Positions 16,608 to 23,373 of a stretch of 23,590 nt of DNA are shown here, in pieces. Positions within the stretch are counted from its first letter, which is position 1. Every line of letters starts with the position of its first letter. The notes beneath the pieces were generated by a model. That model did no database searches, was not told the origin of the DNA, and saw only the letters and a program-made list of their open reading frames with translations. The position numbers and the translations under genes are program-made. This stretch comes from JAFGSZ01 sp964492185 (lineage in GTDB: Bacteria > Bacteroidota > Bacteroidia > Bacteroidales > UBA10428). The stretch spans positions 1-23,590 of the forward strand of contig CAZBJH010000044.1 in assembly GCA_964492185.1 (NCBI GenBank). Reading direction: 5' to 3'.

Positions 16608-18389
16608 CTATTCTGTTTCTTCCAGGACATCTGTTTCAACCATCCTTTCTTTCAGGATATCTTTAAGTTCTTTTTCATATTTATTGAATTTCTCCGACTT
16701 GAATTCAGAATAGTTCATCTGTTTGTACTGGTTAATAACCCGCTTAAAGTAATTGTCCACTTCATTGAATGAATCAAACGAAAATTCAGCATTACAGAGC
16801 TCAAGTACACTTTCCAGCATATACTGCTGACGCTCGATGGGGGTGGACTGATCTATTTTATCAAAAGCATCCTGTTGGAGAATGACGAAATCTATAACTT
16901 CTGATTTCCAGAAAGTCACATGATATTCAACCGGTACTCCATCGTCACCAAGAATATTTATCTGTTCGGCGGTTTCTTTACCCCGCTGAAGAATGGTTTT
17001 TGTATGGTTTATCATATCCAGCCAGTTATCTGCGATCTTTTTTTCAATATATTCAGAGAATTCAGGGTATTCGAGATATTTTGAATAGCTGTCAATTGGG
17101 TCAACCGCCGGATATCTTTTACTATCAGCCCTTTGCTGAGCCAGGCCGTAAAAGCAACGTGCAACCTTTTTTGTCGATTCCGTTACCGGTTCCTTTAGAT
17201 TACCTCCTGCCGGAGATACGGTACCTATAAAGGTTATTGACCCGGATTCCCCGTTGGGAAGTACTACATATCCTGCCCGCGAATAAAAATTGGCAATAAC
17301 AGCCGGAAGGTCCATCGGAAAAGCATCGGGTCCCGGCAACTCTTCGAGGCGGTTGGACATTTCCCTTAGTGCCTGTGCCCATCGTGAAGTGGAATCGGCC
17401 AGCATCAATACCCTGAGCCCCATGGCCCGGTAATACTCACCTATGGTCATTGCCGTGTATACTGAAGCTTCCCTGGCCGCTACCGGCATATTGGAAGTAT
17501 TAGCAATTATGGTGGTACGTTCCATTAATTTCCGGCCAGTCCTGACGTCTTCCAGTTCAGGGAATTCTGTGAATATCTCTACTACTTCATTGGCTCGTTC
17601 ACCACATGCAGCTACAATAACAATATCGGCTTCCGCTTGTTTGGATATGGCATGCTGAAGTACTGTTTTTCCGCAACCGAAAGGACCCGGAATAAATCCA
17701 GTGCCTCCTTCAACAATAGGATTTAAGGTGTCAATGGTACGTACTCCTGTTTCAAGCAGTTTATACGGACGTGGTTTTTCTTTAAAGGCAGTTATGGCAA
17801 CTTTTACAGGCCACTTTTGCACCATAGTAACAGGTACCTCTTTCTTATTCTGGTCGAGAAGAACTGCAATAGTATCGCTGACTTTATATTCGCCCTTTTT
17901 TACAATGCTTTTTACTTCGTATGTTCCTTTAAATGTGAAAGGAACCATAATCTTATGCGGAATGGTGTTTTCATCTACTTCTCCCAACCAGCTGGCTGCT
18001 GTTACTTTATCACCTGCTTTGGCTATAGGATGAAACTCCCAGAGCTTATCCTTTTCCAGCGGGTAAGTGTATTCCCCGCGGTTAAGAAATATTCCTTTCA
18101 TCTTATCAAGGTCATTCTGCAAGCCATCGTAGTTCTTGGACAATACTCCCGGCCCAAGTGTAACTTCAAGCAAATGGCCTTCAAAAGTAACTTCCTCGTT
18201 GATCCTTAATCCCCTTGTACTTTCAAATACCTGGATAAAGGCCTGCTTCCCGTTAACCTTAATAACTTCGGCCATCAAATCCGATTCAGAAGTATGAATA
18301 AAACAAATTTCATTCTGACTTACAGGACCTTCGACTTCAACTATAACCAGGTTTGCAATTATACCTTGTACTTTTCCTTTTGTTGACAT
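16608..18389 (-). CDS. atpA: V-type ATP synthase subunit A (catalytic)
   Basis: The 593-residue catalytic ATPase subunit of V1. It has an N-terminal barrel (1-70), the A-specific non-homologous insert (about 110-190), and the nucleotide-binding domain with Walker A GPFGCGKT at 235-242. The catalytic Glu264 lies in ACGERANEVVE, and VLMLADSTSRWAQALRE (327-343) is the Walker B region. The C-terminal helical bundle extends from about 440. Length is normal for bacterial V-type A. It lies nine bases after the DUF2764 gene and before atpB, in the order shared with Chlamydia and Treponema operons. Confidence 0.98.
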   Translation of the reverse strand: MSTKGKVQGIIANLVIVEVEGPVSQNEICFIHTSESDLMAEVIKVNGKQAFIQVFESTRGLRINEEVTFEGHLLEVTLGPGVLSKNYDGLQNDLDKMKGIFLNRGEYTYPLEKDKLWEFHPIAKAGDKVTAASWLGEVDENTIPHKIMVPFTFKGTYEVKSIVKKGEYKVSDTIAVLLDQNKKEVPVTMVQKWPVKVAITAFKEKPRPYKLLETGVRTIDTLNPIVEGGTGFIPGPFGCGKTVLQHAISKQAEADIVIVAACGERANEVVEIFTEFPELEDVRTGRKLMERTTIIANTSNMPVAAREASVYTAMTIGEYYRAMGLRVLMLADSTSRWAQALREMSNRLEELPGPDAFPMDLPAVIANFYSRAGYVVLPNGESGSITFIGTVSPAGGNLKEPVTESTKKVARCFYGLAQQRADSKRYPAVDPIDSYSKYLEYPEFSEYIEKKIADNWLDMINHTKTILQRGKETAEQINILGDDGVPVEYHVTFWKSEVIDFVILQQDAFDKIDQSTPIERQQYMLESVLELCNAEFSFDSFNEVDNYFKRVINQYKQMNYSEFKSEKFNKYEKELKDILKERMVETDVLEETE

Positions 18390-18398
18390 GGTGTAATT

Positions 18399-19253
18399 TT
18401 ATTTTAACACAAATTCATCCGGAAACTCATAACTGGTTTCCAGGTTATTAATTAATTCCTTAAATAATTCCCTGCCTGTTTCTGTATCAAGCTTCATCCA
18501 TCTATCGACTATGTTCAGTTTGACCATGAAAGAGAAGATACGTTCAATAGTGAAATAGTGGAAAAAAGTCCGGTCATCAAGCAGGTCCCATTTAATACGG
18601 TCAATACGCTTTTCTCGTTCAAATACATCATCATCCTCGGCAGCACGAAGGATCTGCTCGATCATTGGAAATTCATTACCGATGCCAAAATCACGTGCAT
18701 TGCTTTTAACAAGCTTCTCTGTGATATCATCCTGACCTATAAGTTCGGGTTCAATATCGATATTGTATTTTTTGCAGTTTACAGCAGTTAGTATATTATT
18801 AAGGTCCATCTCAAACCTATACCATCTTCTGATAAAATCATTATCAAAATGATCAAGCCAGTTATAATAAAGTTCGTTGATCTGATTTGTCCATGATTTG
18901 CCGGGTATTACAGGTGATTCTTCCTTAAAACCGTTGATTATTGAAGCAAAATAAACGGGAGCTTTTTGTTGCAATTCCTTAATTGAATCATCCCTGGCAA
19001 ATGCAAATATTTCGTTTAAGTCTTCTTCATTCAGATTTCCCGGTTCACTGAATTCAGGTGTCTTATTTTCCAATAATTGCAGGAGATGTTTATTATCGTA
19101 ACGCCAGAACCAGGATTGTATGATCTTATAATCATCATTATGAAGATCATCTGCAAGCATGAACTTAAATTCGTTAATCGATAACGGAATTTTTGCATCA
19201 TCAGGAAAAATATCGGGTAAACCGGCTACCAGGCAATAATATGAATACTTCAT
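18399..19253 (-). CDS. DUF2764 protein, V-ATPase operon (possible subunit C counterpart)
   Basis: The start is placed at 19253 (MKYSYYCLVAGLPDI), four bases after the atpE stop, giving 284 residues. An in-frame ATG at 19286 would overlap atpE by 29 bases and adds only a poorly supported 11-residue leader. The protein is acidic, helical and Trp/Tyr-rich, with no membrane segment; the N-terminal YYCLVAGLPDI and the later WYRFEMDLNNILTA recall the DUF2764 family. DUF2764 genes occupy this slot between E and A in Chlamydia, Treponema and Bacteroidota V-ATPase operons. Because no subunit C gene is present and helical composition and position fit, a role as the C-like socket linking shaft to ring is inferred, not shown. 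Confidence 0.88.
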   Translation of the reverse strand: MKYSYYCLVAGLPDIFPDDAKIPLSINEFKFMLADDLHNDDYKIIQSWFWRYDNKHLLQLLENKTPEFSEPGNLNEEDLNEIFAFARDDSIKELQQKAPVYFASIINGFKEESPVIPGKSWTNQINELYYNWLDHFDNDFIRRWYRFEMDLNNILTAVNCKKYNIDIEPELIGQDDITEKLVKSNARDFGIGNEFPMIEQILRAAEDDDVFEREKRIDRIKWDLLDDRTFFHYFTIERIFSFMVKLNIVDRWMKLDTETGRELFKELINNLETSYEFPDEFVLK

Positions 19254-19257
19254 AAAT

Positions 19258-19878
19258 CTATTCTTCTGCGGCAAATAACAATTCAATTAGTCCTGGACGG
19301 AGATAATCCTTGAAGAAATTTTTAAAATCTTCATCAGTAAAACTGACTTTATAGCTTCCGTCTTTTGGTCCGATTTGAAAGCCTTTATCCATACTATCGT
19401 CAGTTTTGATCACTAAGCCTTTATCTAAAAGGTCTTTTGCCGACTTTGAAAAGAACTGTTTAATTTCTTTTTCGTCTTTCTCCGGTAACAGGACCATAAT
19501 GTCAAGGTTACCCGATTTACTGCTGCTCCAGTTTTTTAATGTTGTTTCAATGATTTTTTTTATGAATTCCTTGTCGTCAAATGCTTTTTCTACTGAAACG
19601 TCAACGATTTTTCCGTTAATTATATCGGTCATTTGTTGTTTAAGTGCATTTACGACCTGTTTTGATGCAAGCTTCAATTCTGATTCCGTGTTCTTTTTGG
19701 CTTCTTCGGATTTCTTCCTGGCATCTTCAATAATCTTTTCAGCTTCCTTTTTTGCATCAGCAATTATTTTTTCACTTTTGCTTTTTGCATTGCCGATTAT
19801 TTTTTCGGCTTCTGTATTACCTTTCGATACACCTTCCTTGTATATCTTTTCAGTTAATTCTTGTAATTTGTTTTGCAT
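19258..19878 (-). CDS. atpE: V-type ATP synthase subunit E (peripheral stalk)
   Basis: The 206-residue protein has an N-terminal coiled coil and a globular C-terminus (about 110-206) that binds the head. Residues 24-67 show four 11-residue repeats (AEKIIGNAKSK, SEKIIADAKKE, AEKIIEDARKK, then a diverged SEEAKKNTESE). This hendecad pattern is expected for a right-handed coiled coil of the peripheral stalk. The usual partner G/H is not encoded in the operon. It is the first gene of the operon, with a leader of about 60 bases from the candidate promoter. Confidence 0.93.
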   Translation of the reverse strand: MQNKLQELTEKIYKEGVSKGNTEAEKIIGNAKSKSEKIIADAKKEAEKIIEDARKKSEEAKKNTESELKLASKQVVNALKQQMTDIINGKIVDVSVEKAFDDKEFIKKIIETTLKNWSSSKSGNLDIMVLLPEKDEKEIKQFFSKSAKDLLDKGLVIKTDDSMDKGFQIGPKDGSYKVSFTDEDFKNFFKDYLRPGLIELLFAAEE

Positions 19879-19945
19879 TGCTATATTGATTTCAGACGAT
19901 ATAATTTACATTAACAAAAAAAAATAATTTCGTTTAAAATGACTA

Positions 19946-19953
19946 CAAAAGTA
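19946..19953 (-). promoter_or_regulatory. Candidate -7 promoter element of the V-ATPase operon
   Basis: On the minus strand TACTTTTG matches TAnnTTTG exactly, 68 bases before the atpE start. No good TTTG is seen at the expected -33 distance. The region downstream to the start is A/T-rich, as is usual for leaders in this group. Confidence 0.5.
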
Positions 19954-20029
19954 ACAGGGAATGGTATGTGAAATTTTGAACGCGCAAGATAAGAAAACTT
20001 TAATTTTAACGGAAAGTTTAGTTTAAAAT

Positions 20030-20047
20030 ATCTTTATTTATAAAGAT
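20030..20047. repeat. Short inverted repeat upstream of the V-ATPase promoter
   Basis: ATCTTTAT and ATAAAGAT are perfectly complementary across a 2-base spacer, about 80 bases upstream of the candidate operon promoter. It could be an operator or simply AT-rich chance. No gene is seen between 19960 and 20112. Confidence 0.4.
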
Positions 20048-20112
20048 TATAAATTACCATTACATTATGAGCTATATAGAAGAAATTATAACCGCGGTAT
20101 TTCAAATTTAAT

Positions 20113-20257
20113 TAGTGTCTGTCAATAAACTCGTAGTGTTTGTACAGAATGTTCGAGATCAAGGCGCGTGAGCATTTTAAAACGCAGTATACTAGAGTAT
20201 TCGAGGATTTAAAATGCGAGCAGCAACGTAGATATCGGACATTATGGACAGACACTA
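20113..20257. repeat. Family P repeat, copy P4 (alternative core)
   Basis: Both ends are intact, TAGTGTCTGTCAATAAAC at the left and TTATGGACAGACACTA at the right, and they extend to ATTAG and CTAAT, making the outer edges symmetrical. The interior differs from P2/P7: GATCAAGGCGCG, a central palindrome around GTATACTAGAGTATTC, GAGGATTTAAAA, and GCAGCAACGTAGATAT. P6 and half of P3 share this interior. Confidence 0.87.
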
Positions 20258-20278
20258 ATTAATAACCTCATGTTGTTT

Positions 20279-20446
20279 TCACCGCCTGCGAATCTTAGGC
20301 CTTTTAACTTTTGTGTGCTTTGGGCAGTCACACTGACCCATTTTTTGGCGCTTTTTATAATTATATTTGCGGCTTACTGCACATGATGAACATAACATAC
20401 CGGTAACAATCAAAAGATATAATATATGCCTGAAACGAAAAACCAT
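20279..20446 (-). CDS. Small Cys-containing lipoprotein (55 aa)
   Basis: A 55-codon open frame starts MVFRFRHILYLLIVTGMLCS and ends TKVKRPKIRRR. The leader is basic then hydrophobic (ILYLLIVTGML), followed by a lipobox-like LCSSC with Cys22 as the probable lipidated residue. The mature part is tiny and strongly basic (KYNYKKRQKMGQCDCPKH and a KRPKIRRR tail) and has a CDC pair (Cys39, Cys41). Small lipoproteins with a mature CxCP segment occur in Bacteroidota, but no function is known to me. The frame is surrounded by P4 and P5 and shares no repeat sequence itself, which argues for a kept gene. It is below usual gene-calling length. Moderate confidence. Confidence 0.65.
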   Translation of the reverse strand: MVFRFRHILYLLIVTGMLCSSCAVSRKYNYKKRQKMGQCDCPKHTKVKRPKIRRR

Positions 20447-20607
20447 AGATTTATGTGTTTTAATTCTGTATTATTGGCGTATCCGGATAAAAAGTTTATA
20501 AAAATGTATGAGGATTATCTGCTAAAATCCTTTGCACTTTACAAGCAATTACTCTCCATATTGTACTCATTATAAATTTATTTCGTATTTTTCAACAGAC
20601 CCTGTTC

Positions 20608-20773
20608 AGAGTATGTCAATAAAGTTGGCAGAATGTTTAACCGGACATATGTATGTTCGTAAAGTTTCAATTACAACGTTAGGCTTGTACGAAAATTGCT
20701 CATTTGCGACAAGTAGACGCCGTATTTTCGGACTGCGCGAGCCTTGTAAATAAAATTCTTTGAACAGACACTT
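20608..20773. repeat. Family P repeat, copy P5 (core inverted relative to P2/P7)
   Basis: The left arm (AATAAAGTTGGCAGAATG, then TTTAACCGGACATATG) runs as in P2. After the internal arm GTATGTTCGTAAAGTTT (20651-20667), the core (about 20668-20755: TTAGGCTTGTACGAAAATTG, and so on) matches the reverse complement of the P2 core. The right end (TTTGAACAGACAC) resembles the internal arm of P2/P7 and not their outer end, as expected if the core plus its arm were flipped. Confidence 0.85.
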
Positions 20774-20846
20774 TATTATTAACTACTAATTTCGTGTAAT
20801 AATTGTTACAAAAATAATATATATTATTTCAACTGCTTTGTAGACT

Positions 20847-21078
20847 TTATATTCATGCATCAGGGTCGGGGAAAATGCAAGGCGTCGAAAGATGAAGCTG
20901 TAGTGACTTACCGCGGAGCTTTCACAACGAAACAGATGCAAATAAGAACTTTTTTTGTTGATTATCGTATTAATGATAATAATTAAAAAACCTGAATTCG
21001 TGCTTTCGCCAGGTAAAAGATTCATTAAAATAAATGAGAATTATGTGCCCCAAACCCGACGCGTGTATAATACAGGAT
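20847..21078. repeat. Family R repeat, copy R3 (full, diverged)
   Basis: The left end is TATTCATGCATCAGGGTCGG with AAATGCAAGGCGTCG following. The right end GTGCCCCAAACCCGACGCGT, then GTATAATACAGGAT, is its inverted counterpart. Inside are the GAAGCTGTAGTGACTTACC core and, near the right end, AATAAATGAGAATTATGTG, which is the reverse complement of part of the R1/R2 tail. A 79-codon frame that crosses it on the minus strand is judged spurious. Confidence 0.78.
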
Positions 21079-21108
21079 AAATTCTTCTAGTAAACAAATT
21101 TTATTAAT

Positions 21109-21303
21109 TAGAGTATGTCAATAAAGTCACAGTGTTTGTTCAGAATGTTCGGGATCAAGGCGCGTGAACATTTTAAACCACGGTATACTAAAGTATTTGA
21201 GGATTTAAAAGTTTTCACAACGTGTTTAATTTTTAAAGGTGTTCAAGAGCTCACTTTGTTCGGTTGAGCAGCAACGCAAATTCGGACATTATGGACAGAC
21301 ACT
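21109..21303. repeat. Family P repeat, copy P6 (alternative core with insertion)
   Basis: It is laid out as P4: GAGTATGTCAATAAAG, a GTTCGGGATCAAGGCGCG segment, the central GTATACTAAAGTATTTGAGG, and the right end TTATGGACAGACACTG. About 45 extra bases sit between GGATTTAAAA and GCAGCAACG (21210-21268). They include AGAGCTCACTTTGTTCGGTT, which recurs in P1. The right edge is 26 bases from the start of the next gene. Confidence 0.85.
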
Positions 21304-21329
21304 GATTAATCAGTTTAAAACAATATTTT

Positions 21330-22109
21330 ATGAAAAAATTACATGTTTTGGCATTCGGGATGTTTATACTTGGTTGTCAGTTTATCACAGGACAACAGGC
21401 AGTGAATAATAAATTGCTGAATGATTTTCAGTCAGACGACTGGCAATTGGTGCAGGAAGCAAAAGATGATATTGAAAATCAGGAATCCCGTTACCTGGAA
21501 GATGTTATTAATCTATTCGAGTCAAAAGAAACAAAAAAATTGCAGAATACAGGTGATTTGATATATCCGGGTGCAAAGAAATTCTTCGGACACGGACAGA
21601 TAATTGACTATGATATTGACAGGATCTCTATCCGTGCAGGATGGCTGCTTGAAGATCTGACATTTCAGAATTTTGGGTTTTCAGGTATTCATATTCATGA
21701 GGATGAGCTTATTGGATATATAAAAATAACTTTTCCGAATTTTTACAATAATTCAGCTAACAGGAAGCTTTTGTCAGACTGTACTACTCAGAAAAAAAGG
21801 GATCTCATGCTGGAACTTTGTATTGAAAAGGTTAAAAACTGGTTTAGTATATATGGACAGAACTGGAAACGTTTTAATGCATTGTCCGAAGCATTAAAAA
21901 GTTATGATGAAAAGCGTCAGGTGAAGGCTTTGTTCTACTTAAGGAACGGGACAACTTCTTGTACCGGTCTTACAAAAGATAGCTATAAAGCCTATTTGGA
22001 AGAACTGATCAGAAAGCTATCCAGGGTAGGAATAAAGAGAGTTTCAGAAAATGCCAAATTAATTCTTATGGATGATGATTATGACTGGCTTTCAATAAAA
22101 GCCAATTGA
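21330..22109 (+). CDS. Exported protein of unknown function
   Basis: The 259-residue protein has a basic-hydrophobic leader (MKKLHVLAFGMFILGC) with a possible lipobox ending at Cys16, or cleavage near ITG-QQ. The mature part is helical and charged. The first stretch (about 28-65: FQSDDWQLVQEAKDDIENQ and following) resembles one HEAT-like repeat unit, but nothing supports a longer array. I recognise no family. The start MKK, the AT-rich leader and unbroken frame support a real gene. It is preceded within 26 bases by repeat P6, so its promoter must overlap or precede the repeat. The next gene follows 74 bases later on the same strand. Confidence 0.75.
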   Translation: MKKLHVLAFGMFILGCQFITGQQAVNNKLLNDFQSDDWQLVQEAKDDIENQESRYLEDVINLFESKETKKLQNTGDLIYPGAKKFFGHGQIIDYDIDRISIRAGWLLEDLTFQNFGFSGIHIHEDELIGYIKITFPNFYNNSANRKLLSDCTTQKKRDLMLELCIEKVKNWFSIYGQNWKRFNALSEALKSYDEKRQVKALFYLRNGTTSCTGLTKDSYKAYLEELIRKLSRVGIKRVSENAKLILMDDDYDWLSIKAN

Positions 22110-22183
22110 TCAGAATATAATAGTTGTATTATTGCAATCTATATAATTTATTAATTAATATTATGGTCTTAAATACCCGGGAA

Positions 22184-22579
22184 ATGAGAAAATATGTATA
22201 CATTATTATAATGGGTTTATTTTTTTCCCTGATCGGGAGTAAAGCATTCGGACAAAAAGAAATATTCATTAAACGTGTAGATTTTAAGCTGGATAAGATT
22301 AGTGATATCGAATACGAAAATGAGTATTTCATGAGCATAAATCTGAACAAAGGTTCTATTTACAGATTTAAGATCATTAATCACATTGATGATTTTCCGG
22401 GAGAAGTCATCCTTGAACTTCTTGATGCCGATAAACTCGTTGTTACAAATATTTTTAATGACAAGTATTTTGAAGTTGTGAATTTTCAATGCAACAAGTC
22501 CGGATTCTATGACATTCTGCTTCGATTTGAGGACAACAAAACCGGTAATTGTGTTATTGATATTATGTTATTGCAATAG
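22184..22579 (+). CDS. Small periplasmic protein of unknown function
   Basis: The chosen start (MRKYVYIIIMGLFFSL) gives 131 residues with a clear signal peptide, cleaved probably after KAFG, before QKEIF. An in-frame ATG 60 bases upstream would put 20 unlikely residues before the leader. The mature protein is beta-rich: a YRFKIINH strand, EVILELLDADKLVV, and a CNKSGFYDILLRF segment. The last pattern, Cys-x2-ser/thr-Gly-x-Tyr followed by a strand, is familiar from small Bacteroidota exported proteins with a C2/PPC-like fold, but this is recognition by pattern only. Two cysteines (in FQCNK and GNCVID) could pair. It may share a transcript with the upstream exported protein. Confidence 0.75.
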   Translation: MRKYVYIIIMGLFFSLIGSKAFGQKEIFIKRVDFKLDKISDIEYENEYFMSINLNKGSIYRFKIINHIDDFPGEVILELLDADKLVVTNIFNDKYFEVVNFQCNKSGFYDILLRFEDNKTGNCVIDIMLLQ

Positions 22580-22826
22580 AAATGATCCGCCGGACATTGT
22601 AGCCTGGGATTTTATTATCACCGCATGCACCGGGTTTTTCCGATTTTAATATTTCATACATAAACAAGAATATATTTAATTTTTTTATTGGCCTTGTGGA
22701 ACTTATGGGATTTTATCAGTTTATTGGTAAATTAATACTATGATTATGCACAGTTATCAACAGATATCGAACTGTCATCAACAATTTAAATCCTTAATCA
22801 TATATTAACGTTAAACTACCGGAACT
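22580..22826. other. Non-coding stretch with DnaA-box-like 9-mers
   Basis: No convincing gene is seen. TTATGCACA at 22744-22752 fits the DnaA-box consensus TTATNCACA, followed by TTATCAACA (22754-22762, one mismatch) and TCATCAACA (22775-22783, two mismatches). The preceding 22660-22740 is AT-rich. No replication gene is nearby, so origin function is doubtful. Confidence 0.35.
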
Positions 22827-22827
22827 T

Positions 22828-22944
22828 GTATTATTCAAGCACCAATTTCAGGGTATCTGCATTGTTGCGAAAGCTTTGCAGATGTATTTTAAGCTTCATC
22901 TTTTGAGGCTTTATATCTGCCCTAAACCTAACACTTGAATAATT
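22828..22944. repeat. Family R repeat, copy R4 (short, diverged)
   Basis: The left end is GTATTATTCAAGCACCAATT with CAGGGTATCTGC following. The right end CTGCCCTAAACCTAACAC, then TTGAATAATTT, is its inverse. The interior TTGCGAAAGCTTTGCAGATG corresponds to the R1 segment CGCGAAGCTTTCGCGACG, and AAGCTTCATC is present as in the inverted R core. It ends 28 bases before the siaC-like start. Confidence 0.8.
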
Positions 22945-22972
22945 TAAGGCTAAATAACCAAACAAAAAGATT

Positions 22973-23344
22973 ATGACAAACTTATATCTGAAACAAACCC
23001 CTTCAACTCCTGAAGTTCATTTTACACCACAGGGACATATTTCTATTGAAGGAAGGTACTTACCCGAAGATCCCCTGGATTTTTATCGACCTCTGATTGA
23101 CTGGATTGAGCAATATGCGGGAAATACCATAATTGCTGATATTAAGCTGGAATATTTCAACACCAGCACTTCAAAAGTATTATATGATATGCTGGCAAAG
23201 GTCATTCATAAGAAAACTATCAAAAAGAAAGAGATAAACTGGCATTATGAGGAAGGAGATGATGATACCCTGGAAATTGGGCAATATTTTGAAGAGTTAC
23301 TGGAATTCCCGTTCAATTTCCTTTGTTATCAGGAGGTTTACTGA
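22973..23344 (+). CDS. siaC: SiaC family regulatory phosphoprotein (DUF1987)
   Basis: The 123-residue cytoplasmic protein matches DUF1987: TPSTPEVHFTPQGHISIEGR, a LPEDPLDFYRPLIDWIEQY segment (30-48), and YFNTSTSKVLYDML (61-74). In Pseudomonas aeruginosa, SiaC is phosphorylated on a Thr in the equivalent segment by SiaB and dephosphorylated by SiaA, and binds the diguanylate cyclase SiaD. Thr64 is the likely counterpart, with Thr66 and Ser65/67 beside it. No siaA, siaB or siaD homologue is in the window, so partners must be elsewhere or downstream. Repeat R4 ends 28 bases upstream and repeat P7 begins 30 bases downstream. Family is confident; role is by homology. Confidence 0.9.
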   Translation: MTNLYLKQTPSTPEVHFTPQGHISIEGRYLPEDPLDFYRPLIDWIEQYAGNTIIADIKLEYFNTSTSKVLYDMLAKVIHKKTIKKKEINWHYEEGDDDTLEIGQYFEELLEFPFNFLCYQEVY

Positions 23345-23373
23345 AAATTAATGATCGCCGGGAAAAGCATGAT

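Noticed and set aside
19406..19927. 173-codon plus-strand frame opposite atpE
   Set aside because: Its Ser/Phe/Ala repeats are the complement of the Lys/Glu hendecad repeats of atpE; a shadow frame.
20067..20111. 14-codon frame MSYIEEIITAVFQI upstream of P4
   Set aside because: Too short, with no ribosome-binding or conservation evidence; AT-rich chance frame.
20532..20753. 73-codon plus-strand open frame
   Set aside because: It spans most of repeat P5, and the corresponding frame is not open in P2 and P7.
20786..21025. 79-codon minus-strand open frame
   Set aside because: It lies mostly within repeat R3, its translation has no recognisable leader or motif, and the same DNA is non-coding in the other R copies.
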